29,127 bases of DNA, from IMG/VR virus record IMGVR_UViG_3300046411_000544, positions 1 to 29,127 of that record; one strand, 5' to 3'. The DNA comes from a virus. This document shows positions 22,621 through 28,334 of the stretch, piece by piece (positions within the stretch are counted from its first letter, which is position 1; every line of letters starts with the position of its first letter). Both the position numbers and the translations under genes were made by a program. A model generated the notes under the pieces. It worked only from the letters and a program-made list of their open reading frames with translations. It did not search any database and was not told the origin of the DNA.

Positions 22621-23380
22621 GCCAGAAATCCCTGAGATTGGTATTGGTGCGGTGCAAGTACGAGAAATTCCGACTTGGCGTAGCATCCCTCCTCAGAGTA
22701 TCCCGGTTCAACCACCTGTCACGTTGCAGCTTGGTCTGCCGATCATCGATATGCCGGGTTGCGTTGAGACTCGCAATACACAGCCTGGAAACGAAAAAGC
22801 GTATGACACGGATCCCAAAGGGAATCTTGTCGTATGTGACGGAACGATGCCGTCGTACAAGCCGTTGGACTTTACGCCTGGAACGTTGACGTATGGTTCC
22901 GCGAAGCCACCAACGCAAATAGAACAACCGCCAAAAAAATCGGCTGGTAAGCAAAACCAGCCGAAGGGAACCTCTTCGTTGTCTAGTGGCAAGCCAGACA
23001 TATCAAACCTACCCATAGAGCTACCGTGTCCGCCACCCGACGCAATACCTATTGGTGCGAAGAACAAGTCACAGACTGCGATTATTGTCGGCTACGAGCG
23101 TATCAACGGGATTTGCGAGGCGCAGTACGAGAAGCTAGACGTACAAGCAATTGTCAGCAACTACCTGCCTGGTGCGCCTGTGGTGATGACGACAGCAGCC
23201 ATTGCCGCAACTGCCACCACGTCTGCAATTGTGGCCAAGCCGTTAGGTGATCTTGTGTTGAAGGTCGTCAAGCCTCTGGTCAAAAAGACCATCAAAAAAA
23301 TTAAGGCGAAGCTTGGGAAGAAGATTGTTCCTGAGTCTGTTGCTGAGCGTCGGAAGTTTCAGCGGGCTCTCCGTAAGTGA
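22619..23380 (+). CDS. Proline-rich protein with C-terminal hydrophobic segment (unknown)
   Basis: A 253-residue protein. The N-terminus is Pro/Ile-rich (PEIPEIGIGAVQVREIPTWR, PPQSIPVQPPV), followed by GLPIIDMPGCVE and DPKGNLVVCDGTMPSYKPLD, a linker rich in Pro, Lys and Ser, and a second conserved region (ELPCPPPDAIPIGAKN, IVGYERINGICEAQYEKLD). Near residues 188-208 is a hydrophobic stretch (VVMTTAAIAATATTSAIVA), followed by a very basic tail (KKTIKKIKAKLGKKIV). This N-terminal pattern is familiar to me from marine cyanophage genomes as a protein without known function. Membrane association or a virion role are both possible. It overlaps the minus-strand genes on either side by 2 and 80 bases. 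Confidence 0.7.
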   Translation: MPEIPEIGIGAVQVREIPTWRSIPPQSIPVQPPVTLQLGLPIIDMPGCVETRNTQPGNEKAYDTDPKGNLVVCDGTMPSYKPLDFTPGTLTYGSAKPPTQIEQPPKKSAGKQNQPKGTSSLSSGKPDISNLPIELPCPPPDAIPIGAKNKSQTAIIVGYERINGICEAQYEKLDVQAIVSNYLPGAPVVMTTAAIAATATTSAIVAKPLGDLVLKVVKPLVKKTIKKIKAKLGKKIVPESVAERRKFQRALRK

Positions 23381-24032
23381 TCGTGTGTGTATGTGGAGCG
23401 ACTACGCCTGGCGGATTGACCAAGACAACGTCAGCACATATTGATGAGTAAGGCGAGTCAGGATGGAACATGACACCGTCTTTCATAAGACCAGCACAGT
23501 TTTTTAGCCTTGCTATCTCGTAGTTAAGTCGCTTGTCAGCCAACTGGGCGTCGAGTAAAGCCACTTGCTTCTCAGCTGCTCTCCTACAGCTTCTGATGTG
23601 GGAACGGTCAAGCGGTATCGAAATTGTGGCTGTGACTCCACCGTTGATCGAGTAATTCGACTTTTGACCCGTCCTGATTGGACGATAGTAAAGGACATTG
23701 CCCGGATTATCGGGGACGCCATCTGGGACGGCATTACCTTCCGGATCAGTCGCGCCAGTAAGATCGAGAGTGTCATAAACCGGCTCTGAGTAGAATTTCT
23801 CATAAGGATTAGCCCAACTGGTTGTTGTGCTGACAAAAGGATTGATGTTGAGTGTTGCACCTTGGCAGCTAATGCCTCCACCGTATGTATTAGTAAACTG
23901 CCTGCTTGGCACAACTTGCACAGCCTGATTGGTTACACTTCCAGAACTATTCGCAACTGGTGCGGCAGTGCTACTGACCTGTGCTTGCGCTGGAGCGGCA
24001 AACAGCAGAAGCGTTGCTATGACTCGCTTCAT
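23301..24032 (-). CDS. Secreted protein of unknown function (third of exported operon)
   Basis: A 243-residue protein with a clear signal peptide (MKRVIATLLLFAAPAQAQ, probable cleavage after AQA). Conserved-looking parts are VVPSRQFTNTYGGGISCQGA, TLNINPF, YYRPIRTGQKSNYSINGGVT, the helical CRRAAEKQVALLDAQLADKR, LNYEIARLKNCAGLMKDGVM and FHPDSPYSSICADVV. Four Cys in the mature part (CQG, CRR, NCA, ICAD) could form disulfides in the periplasm. The C-terminal 25 residues are Gln/Ser-rich and probably disordered; they are encoded antisense to the end of the 22619-23380 gene. The start overlaps the upstream stop as ATGA, so it is coupled to the preceding secreted-protein gene. Confidence 0.72.
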   Translation of the reverse strand: MKRVIATLLLFAAPAQAQVSSTAAPVANSSGSVTNQAVQVVPSRQFTNTYGGGISCQGATLNINPFVSTTTSWANPYEKFYSEPVYDTLDLTGATDPEGNAVPDGVPDNPGNVLYYRPIRTGQKSNYSINGGVTATISIPLDRSHIRSCRRAAEKQVALLDAQLADKRLNYEIARLKNCAGLMKDGVMFHPDSPYSSICADVVLVNPPGVVAPHTHTITYGEPAETSDAQQQTQEQSSSQASP

Positions 24033-24448
24033 TGGGTAAAGGTGCTTGTCGTCTCCGTTATAGATTCAATATCTGTATCGCGGTTGATGAGTGTATGGTT
24101 CACAAGACCTGGCCCCATCAACGTCTCAACAAACTGCATGGCCTCACCTTGATTGACGATAGTCCAGGTAGGTTTGCTAGCAGGGTCAACGCTTGTCCAC
24201 TTGCTCGTCACGCCATCTAGCGTATTAGTGGTATGGGTCAGGTTCATTGGAGCGATAGGACCACTAGGCTCAATGTTTGTACCTGACACGGTGTATTCAT
24301 AACCAGTGCGGTACTCGTAAGAGTTTATGACTTCAGTGACTTTAGTCTTGGTGGTTGTGGTACTGGATAGAACGCCTTGATTGAAGTTAGGCACAACTGG
24401 AACGGCTGCTGCTGGGGCGGCAATCAACAGCAGAAGTAATAACATCAC
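24029..24448 (-). CDS. Secreted protein of unknown function (second of exported operon)
   Basis: The 139-residue product starts with a very leucine-rich signal peptide (MMLLLLLLIAAPAAAVPVVP). The start may be the GTG at 24448 or the adjacent ATG at 24445; neither has a visible ribosome site, but the upstream gene ends at 24449, so re-initiation is likely. The mature part is Thr-rich and beta-prone (NFNQGVLSSTTTTKTKVTEV, INSYEYRTGYEYTVSGTNIE) with a conserved-looking EAMQFVETLMGPGLVNHTLI and NRDTDIESITETTSTFTQ. No enzyme motif is seen. It is presumably exported with its two neighbours to the periplasm or beyond. Confidence 0.7.
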   Translation of the reverse strand: MMLLLLLLIAAPAAAVPVVPNFNQGVLSSTTTTKTKVTEVINSYEYRTGYEYTVSGTNIEPSGPIAPMNLTHTTNTLDGVTSKWTSVDPASKPTWTIVNQGEAMQFVETLMGPGLVNHTLINRDTDIESITETTSTFTQ

Positions 24449-24943
24449 TTAGCGAATACTTAGTTCTTGAATAACCTGTCCGATTACAGATGTACCTGCA
24501 CCACCGGCTGTAATCGAGATAGCACCGTCAGTTGCAATCGTGCCTGCCAGCGTTCCGGCGACTCCACCCGAAGTAGTTGTCGTGTTACCAAAAACTGGGA
24601 GTGCTGGAACTACTCCGGCGGTGACTGTTGTTGAGAGGACTGCTGGCGTATTGTCTCCTCCTGTATAGCTTTCGCTGTATGAAAAAGCATCACCAGCAGT
24701 AGTGATGCTGTAAGCACCAGGAGTATAACCAAGGGCAGTCCCCGGAGTAAGGGTGCCAAGAGTAGGAGCAGTGCCCAAAGTGACGTTAGAGCCAGATACC
24801 GCCATAGAAGACGGTTGTCTAATCGCAACGGATCCTGCGCCATCAACCGACAATGAAACGCTTGACTGAATTTTATGCGTTATGTCAGCGTGAGCTGGAG
24901 CGGCGAGCAGGCTAGCCGTTAGCAGCAGGAGTGCCTTCTTCAT
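24449..24943 (-). CDS. Secreted Gly/Thr-rich protein of unknown function (first of exported operon)
   Basis: A 164-residue protein with a textbook signal peptide (MKKALLLLTASLLAAPAHAD, cleavage after AHA). The mature part starts ITHKIQSSVSLSVDGAGSVA and is dominated by Gly, Ser, Thr and Val in a strand-and-turn pattern (MAVSGSNVTLGTAPTLGTLT, SITTAGDAFSYSESYTGG, GGVAGTLAGTIATDGAISIT), with no Cys. It ends VIGQVIQELSIR. Such composition fits an extended beta structure. The ATG overlaps the stop of the two-helix membrane protein as ATGA. I recall cyanophage proteins of this kind but no function. Confidence 0.72.
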   Translation of the reverse strand: MKKALLLLTASLLAAPAHADITHKIQSSVSLSVDGAGSVAIRQPSSMAVSGSNVTLGTAPTLGTLTPGTALGYTPGAYSITTAGDAFSYSESYTGGDNTPAVLSTTVTAGVVPALPVFGNTTTTSGGVAGTLAGTIATDGAISITAGGAGTSVIGQVIQELSIR

Positions 24944-25212
24944 TGGATTCCGGCTTTTGTATCTTTGTTATCAATGATAGGCGGTTTCTTGTTGCCATTT
25001 CCGTTGCCGTTGGATTTGCGCTCGATACCAAAGGACGCCATAGCTCCAGTCAGGAGAGACGCGACGAACGTATTGTCCATCTTCATCTGCGGGAAAAAGC
25101 CAAGATATGAGACGGTTAAGAGTGTGGCGCTCCAAAGAAGCACCATGCACTTAACGATGTCCGCGATGGATACGCCTTCCTTTTCTTCGTGTTCGTCGAT
25201 GTTGGAAGCCAT
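24940..25212 (-). CDS. Two-helix small membrane protein (holin-like, uncertain)
   Basis: A 90-residue protein with an acidic N-terminus (ASNIDEHEEKEGVSIADIVK), a first transmembrane helix (CMVLLWSATLLTVSYLGFFP), a short loop and a second more amphipathic helix (FVASLLTGAMASFGIE), then a polar NG-repeat tail (NGNGNGNKKPPIIDNKDTKA). Two close helices and a hydrophilic C-terminus fit small class II holins, but also many accessory membrane proteins. It heads the minus-strand operon of secreted proteins and lies back-to-back with a plus-strand operon containing a peptidase. A holin role would make sense in either context and is not proven. Confidence 0.65.
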   Translation of the reverse strand: MASNIDEHEEKEGVSIADIVKCMVLLWSATLLTVSYLGFFPQMKMDNTFVASLLTGAMASFGIERKSNGNGNGNKKPPIIDNKDTKAGIQ

Positions 25213-25225
25213 GGCATGACAGAGC

Positions 25226-25240
25226 TACGCTTATAGCGTA
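25226..25240. promoter_or_regulatory. Perfect inverted repeat in a divergent promoter region
   Basis: TACGCT TAT AGCGTA is a perfect 6-base inverted repeat with a 3-base centre in the 44-bp spacer between the divergent operons starting at 25212 (minus) and 25257 (plus). Its core gives TATAAG on the minus strand, close to a -10 box, but no good -35 is seen in either direction. An operator or shared promoter element is a reasonable guess. Confidence 0.35.
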
Positions 25241-25256
25241 CCGCTTTTCGCAAGCC

Positions 25257-25430
25257 ATGCTTTTCCTCATTCGACCGGTTCTGTTCAAGTTTTTGCAGTC
25301 AAAGGGTGTGAAGAACTTAGTTGTTGAGCTGCTGGAGGCATACTGCAAGTCAACAGACAACACGGTTGATGACCAAGTCGTGGAATTTGTCAAGCACAAT
25401 CTATTTCCAACCACCAGAGTTGAGAAATGA
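25257..25430 (+). CDS. Small conserved protein, 57 residues, unknown function
   Basis: Starting with the ATG at 25257, this gene encodes 57 residues: MLFLIRPVLFKFLQSKGVKN, then LVVELLEAYCKSTDNTVDDQ and VVEFVKHNLFPTTRVEK. The N-terminal half is amphipathic and hydrophobic, the C-terminal half is helical and acidic-to-neutral. I have the impression of similar small proteins (with a 'TDNTVDD' core) in marine cyanophages. It is the first gene of the plus-strand accessory operon, and its TGA overlaps the next ATG (ATGA), which supports its being a real gene. It might be a membrane-peripheral protein; the function is unknown. Confidence 0.7.
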   Translation: MLFLIRPVLFKFLQSKGVKNLVVELLEAYCKSTDNTVDDQVVEFVKHNLFPTTRVEK

Positions 25431-25579
25431 TACCTAGAAAAAATCCAACGCTACTAGCGGTTGCTGGGTTCTTTCTAATTGGCAGCGGACTTGTGCTTAT
25501 AATTTTTGGTACGGGAACGCTGTTTTACATGGGATATTACGCTGGCAAAAGCACTTGTCCTCAGGCAGTATTGAAGTGA
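25427..25579 (+). CDS. Small single-pass membrane protein, 50 residues
   Basis: The ATG at 25427 overlaps the previous stop (ATGA) and the TGA at 25577-25579 overlaps the following GTG (GTGA). The 50 residues begin with MIPRKNPTLLAVAG and contain a long hydrophobic helix (FFLIGSGLVLIIFGTGTLFY), then MGYYAGKSTCPQAVLK. The short positive N-terminus and single helix fit a small inner-membrane protein such as a holin, antiholin or spanin-like helper. Being locked between two genes by 4-base overlaps is good evidence that it is translated, though no family is recognisable. Confidence 0.7.
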   Translation: MIPRKNPTLLAVAGFFLIGSGLVLIIFGTGTLFYMGYYAGKSTCPQAVLK

Positions 25580-26274
25580 TCTGGCTGCTTCTTGCTGTGG
25601 CCCTCGCATTACTACCCTTTTTTCAGTTTTTCCGTGGTACGCCCCACCAGTTGGCTGCTGTTAAACAGCTTGAGGAGTCCTTGCCAGAAAGCGTATTGGA
25701 TGAAGATGCAGAGTGGTTTGAAGCCTGGCGGGCGAGCGGCATTGAACAACAAGTGTGGGCTCCCTACTACCACCAGCTCGACAACAAAACAGGACGCGGA
25801 TACAGGGAGTGCTTTTCTAGCGCGGCGGCTATGGTCGCGGCTTTCTACGGCAGGGTCAGCAGCGATGACTACTACAACAAGATTCGCGAGACAATTGGTG
25901 ATACGACTTCAGTCAACGCGCAGGTGACAGCCTTGCAAGTGTTGGGGTTAGACGCTGACTTCGTAAAAAACGCTGACTCCGACTTGATTGAGGAGGAGAT
26001 CACGGCAGGCAGACCTGTTTTGGTGGGATGGCTGCATAAAGGTGACTTGCTGCAAGGGCATCCTCCTATGGGCACAGGCCACTGGAGTGTGGTCGTGGGT
26101 TTTAATCAAGATGAATTTATACTTCATGATCCGATGGGCTTTCCCCTTATGGAAAGAGGCGGTCATGACATCAGGAAATCAGGCGAATATGTCCGTGTCA
26201 GTCGTCCTGCCTTTCATCAGCGCTGGCAAGTTGAGGGTCCTTTCTCAGGCTGGGCAATCGTAGTTAATGACTGA
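25576..26274 (+). CDS. Membrane-anchored C39-like cysteine peptidase
   Basis: I choose the GTG at 25576, which overlaps the previous stop, giving 232 residues; a TTG at 25555 would add 7. An N-terminal hydrophobic helix (IWLLLAVALALLPFFQFFRG) is followed by a charged linker, then a papain-like C39 fold: YRECFSSAAAMVAAFYGR carries Cys79, GHWSVVVGFNQDEFILHDPM carries His169 and Asp185. These are the residues of the C39/Peptidase_C39_2 catalytic triad; the Gln of the oxyanion hole is not obvious. The helix could be a signal anchor that puts the enzyme in the periplasm. C39-like enzymes cut peptides or peptidoglycan cross-links, so a lysis role is plausible. No other endolysin is seen in the window. 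Confidence 0.78.
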   Translation: MIWLLLAVALALLPFFQFFRGTPHQLAAVKQLEESLPESVLDEDAEWFEAWRASGIEQQVWAPYYHQLDNKTGRGYRECFSSAAAMVAAFYGRVSSDDYYNKIRETIGDTTSVNAQVTALQVLGLDADFVKNADSDLIEEEITAGRPVLVGWLHKGDLLQGHPPMGTGHWSVVVGFNQDEFILHDPMGFPLMERGGHDIRKSGEYVRVSRPAFHQRWQVEGPFSGWAIVVND

Positions 26275-26542
26275 TCTGTACTGGTTATGGGCTTTCGCTA
26301 AAGCGTTTTTTACCACTGTCGTCGTGGGCTGTGCTCAGCCAGTGAACTGGGAACACTGCTATCCAGTTAGCGACTGGATGATTCCTTGGATGCATGACGT
26401 GATTCACATGCATGAGAATGGTGCTTACCATGCGGAGAAATGTACGCTGCAAGAGTCGATGCATGTTCATGGCAGCGACGCATCCCTGCATAGTCAACGC
26501 ACCAAACCAATTGACCGTCTTGCTGCATCTGATGCAAACTAA
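26267..26542 (+). CDS. His/Cys/Met-rich small protein of unknown function
   Basis: A 91-residue protein starting at 26267, overlapping the peptidase end by 8 bases. It has a hydrophobic N-terminus (LYWLWAFAKAFFTTVVVGCA) that could be a lipoprotein-like or uncleaved signal (VVVGCA resembles a lipobox), followed by an unusual region with many His, Cys and Met residues: VNWEHCYPVSDWMIPWMHDV, IHMHENGAYHAEKCTLQESM, HVHGSDASLH. Such content suggests metal binding. It ends just before the convergent terminator. The antisense strand also has an open frame here, but operon position favours this one. Function unknown. Confidence 0.55.
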   Translation: MTDLYWLWAFAKAFFTTVVVGCAQPVNWEHCYPVSDWMIPWMHDVIHMHENGAYHAEKCTLQESMHVHGSDASLHSQRTKPIDRLAASDAN

Positions 26543-26552
26543 GCTTTGCCAT

Positions 26553-26575
26553 AAAAAAGAGCCCCGTAGGGCTCT
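26553..26575 (-). terminator. Intrinsic terminator of the minus-strand early operon
   Basis: Read on the minus strand, AGAGCCC pairs with GGGCTCT around a 4-base loop and is followed by six T (the A run at 26553-26558). On the plus strand there is no T tract after the hairpin, although the structure may still slow polymerase arriving from the plus-strand operon. It sits between the two convergent operons, 21 bases beyond the last minus-strand gene. Confidence 0.8.
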
Positions 26576-26595
26576 AGGTCCCATGCCCTTCAAAC

Positions 26596-26880
26596 CTAGA
26601 AAGGTACGTCGCTTTTGTCAGCCTTAGGCTTGGCGTCACTTAGGGCCATTAGCAAATAATCGTTGCCTGCTTGGCTTTGACGTGGCATCAGGTTGGCACG
26701 CAGCTTGACGCAGTCATCACCTTTTTGATTTTGGACGCGGTCAGCAGTCTTGGCCCACTCGACAAGCTTGCGCAGCTCATCCAAAGGCACCTCCATGGCT
26801 GCCCAATAGTGACCGTCTTTCTTTTGATCTTTGTTGAAGTTGCCCCAGATGTTGAAGGCGTCGGGTGCGAAATCAGGCAT
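26596..26880 (-). CDS. Small protein with SSB-like C-terminal tip
   Basis: A 94-residue protein: FAPDAFNIWGNFNKDQKKDG, YWAAMEVPLDELRKLVEWAK, then a strand-rich CVKLRANLMPRQSQAGNDYL and an acidic/basic tail ending SDVPF. The final Asp-Val-Pro-Phe resembles the DDIPF tip through which bacterial single-stranded DNA-binding proteins recruit partners. The position two genes after a putative annealing protein and a resolvase fits a DNA recombination partner. No clear OB-fold signature can be claimed by eye. The start overlaps the previous stop by one base (TAATG). It is the last gene before the terminator. Confidence 0.6.
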   Translation of the reverse strand: MPDFAPDAFNIWGNFNKDQKKDGHYWAAMEVPLDELRKLVEWAKTADRVQNQKGDDCVKLRANLMPRQSQAGNDYLLMALSDAKPKADKSDVPF

Positions 26881-27065
26881 TACTTACCGTTGAAAAATTT
26901 AAGAATGATAGTTTGCAGTGCAGCGTTGACAACGCCTTGATGACGTTGCTTGGCATAATGCTGCAGTTGTGCGGCTAGTCCTGTGTCCAGCCGAACTTGA
27001 AAATGCTGAGCACGACGTTTTTCGTCTGATTTGGCTTGCTGCGTTTTTTCATCAGGCGTATTCAT
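26880..27065 (-). CDS. Ribbon-helix-helix-like protein
   Basis: The ATG at 27065 gives 61 residues; an upstream start at 27119 lies well inside the neighbouring gene and is less likely. After a polar N-terminus (NTPDEKTQQAKSDEKRRAQ) comes a short strand HFQVRLD, a first helix (LAAQLQHYAKQRHQ) and a second helix (VVNAALQTIILKFFN), the layout of Arc/CopG-type ribbon-helix-helix DNA-binding proteins. These dimers bind operators through the paired strands. It overlaps the annealing-protein gene by 14 bases and the following gene by one. It could act as repressor of phage or host genes. Family by pattern only. Confidence 0.6.
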   Translation of the reverse strand: MNTPDEKTQQAKSDEKRRAQHFQVRLDTGLAAQLQHYAKQRHQGVVNAALQTIILKFFNGK

Positions 27066-27750
27066 TGGCGACGGCCTGTATCCAGGCTTCATGTTTTTTG
27101 CTAGTGATTGCAGGGGCAACCTTGGCTGCTGAGTCTAATTTAAATCGCGAGCGAAAAGCTGTACAGAAAGCATCACGGCTTGATGATGACATTTCTTTGA
27201 TTAAACCTAGCAGCAGATCACGTTCGCTCTCAGACAGAGGTTGGTCCTCGTCTGCAATGTCCTTGACCTTTGGCGCTGGTGTTGGCTTGGTCTTTTTTTC
27301 TTCACGATGAGGGTTTTCAACCTCCTCGCGTGCCCACAACTGCCATGCCAATCCAAACTGTGCGGCTGCTGCGGTACAAAGGCAGCGACGGTGACTATCT
27401 GTTAAATCGCGTGCGCTGACCTTGTCAAAGGCAATTGCGTTGTTGCGATTGTCCATAATCGCCTGCGGAAAATGTGGCGATGTCTGACGATCAGGCCCAA
27501 TAAAGTAACCGACAACATAGCCGGTTTCATTCGGCGCTTTCCATACGTGACCGCCACCAGGCGCATTGGCTAAAGCAAATTGCCAACCTGGCGCGTGTTC
27601 ATGCAGCAGGTGCATCGTGCGGCACCAGTTGACATAATCCGCCTTGTAGCTACCTGTTCCTTTTTGGCTGACATCATCTGTGGTGATGACGTTGCCGAGA
27701 TTAGGAAAGGGCGGTGACGGTGATGATGGCGCAGGGTTGTTCTCTGTCAT
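27052..27750 (-). CDS. Putative single-strand annealing recombination protein (DUF1071/Sak3-like)
   Basis: The ATG at 27750 gives 232 residues; the longer frame would use a TTG at 27771. The core (GTGSYKADYVNWCRTMHLLH, VVGYFIGPDRQTSPHFPQAI, MDNRNNAIAFDKVSARDLTD, SHRRCLCTAAAAQFGLAWQL-WAREE) resembles DUF1071-type annealing proteins, with the aromatic 'Y..W...W..L....P', 'P.MD.RN.AI', 'dv..a.rRclvKA.a..fGLg..lwa.ee' pattern. These assemble on single-stranded DNA and promote strand annealing. The C-terminal 80 residues are a charged linker plus a small helical domain (SESERDLLLGLIKEMSSSSR). The adjacent RusA-like resolvase strengthens a recombination role. Assignment is from pattern and context, so moderate. 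Confidence 0.55.
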   Translation of the reverse strand: MTENNPAPSSPSPPFPNLGNVITTDDVSQKGTGSYKADYVNWCRTMHLLHEHAPGWQFALANAPGGGHVWKAPNETGYVVGYFIGPDRQTSPHFPQAIMDNRNNAIAFDKVSARDLTDSHRRCLCTAAAAQFGLAWQLWAREEVENPHREEKKTKPTPAPKVKDIADEDQPLSESERDLLLGLIKEMSSSSRDAFCTAFRSRFKLDSAAKVAPAITSKKHEAWIQAVANEYA

Positions 27751-28162
27751 GTGCAAAGCGACGGTGAGCAATGAGGCTGATGATCTGTGCGTCGTCGTTA
27801 TAAACGATGCCTGTCATGGCATCTTCAACAGCGCGAACAAGTTTTGAGACATCGCCAATACGACCTGTGCAATGCTCAGGCGCAGATGGCTTAAGTTTTC
27901 CATTAGACCTAAAGTGGTTTTTTGGACGAGCAAAAACAAACGTAGTTGACAAAAGCATTGCCCCATTCATATTGGCATACCAGTCTTTAGGTAGCAACTG
28001 AAGGGCGATGTGTCGTACGTCTTGGCGCCATGGCTTGCACCTCTTGGAGGATTCGATCATGACGCCTTTGCCGACGTGACGTTTGCTGCCTTGCGGCGCA
28101 GGCTTTCCTAGAACAGTAAACGTGAACGAATTACTGTGGCAGCTGGCTATAGGCTCGGTCAA
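27701..28162 (-). CDS. RusA-like Holliday junction resolvase
   Basis: The 153-residue product has the RusA fold signature: FTFTVLGKPAPQGSKRHVGK, then ESSKRCKPWRQDVRHIALQL, STTFVFARPKNHF, and the acidic block RIGDVSKLVRAVEDAMTGIV-YNDDAQI. RusA enzymes are homodimeric nucleases that cut Holliday junctions in phage DNA recombination or replication. Asp104, Glu113/Asp114 and Asp123/124 are present, but the position usually occupied by the second Asp of the D-x-D motif is Ser106. No ATG exists near the conserved N-terminus; TTG at 28162 is the most sensible start (CTG at 28168 is an alternative), and it overlaps the upstream gene by 32 bases. Confidence 0.85.
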   Translation of the reverse strand: MTEPIASCHSNSFTFTVLGKPAPQGSKRHVGKGVMIESSKRCKPWRQDVRHIALQLLPKDWYANMNGAMLLSTTFVFARPKNHFRSNGKLKPSAPEHCTGRIGDVSKLVRAVEDAMTGIVYNDDAQIISLIAHRRFAHDREQPCAIITVTALS

Positions 28163-28334
28163 TTGCAGAATTTAGAAGAGCTTGTGCAAGCTTTGTTCCG
28201 CTTAGCTTAGGCTGCTCAAACTCTATGTGCTCACCAGCAATAGACACATTTGTCATGTTGCCGCCTGTTTTGTCGCACAGCTTTTTGAGCTTTTCAGACC
28301 GAACGTCGTCAAGTCGGAAACTGATGGATTTCAT
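28131..28334 (-). CDS. Ribbon-helix-helix-like protein with internal insertion
   Basis: The ATG at 28334 gives 67 residues. A leading strand MKSISFRLDD and helix VRSEKLKKLCDKTG look like the first half of a CopG/Arc-type ribbon-helix-helix fold. An insertion of some 20 residues (GNMTNVSIAGEHIEFEQPKL) separates it from the second helix (GTKLAQALLNSAIDRAYS). The ATG overlaps the preceding TGA (ATGA), so coupling to the membrane-protein gene is likely. It may be a DNA-binding regulator. The longer start at 28373 would overlap the upstream gene further and adds a Cys/Arg-rich segment without apparent similarity. Confidence 0.6.
   Translation of the reverse strand: MKSISFRLDDVRSEKLKKLCDKTGGNMTNVSIAGEHIEFEQPKLSGTKLAQALLNSAIDRAYSQLPQ

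Noticed and set aside
22580-22954. Minus-strand open frame of 124 codons opposite the proline-rich gene
   Set aside because: Arg/Trp-rich shadow composition and conflict with two better supported genes.
25151-25414. Minus-strand open frame of 87 codons covering the divergent spacer
   Set aside because: It overlaps the start of the two-helix membrane gene and all of the 57-residue plus-strand gene, both of which are tied into operons by ATGA overlaps.
26285-26593. Minus-strand open frame of 102 codons opposite the His-rich gene
   Set aside because: It crosses the terminator hairpin and would lie beyond the end of the minus-strand operon; the plus frame overlaps the peptidase gene in a coupled arrangement.
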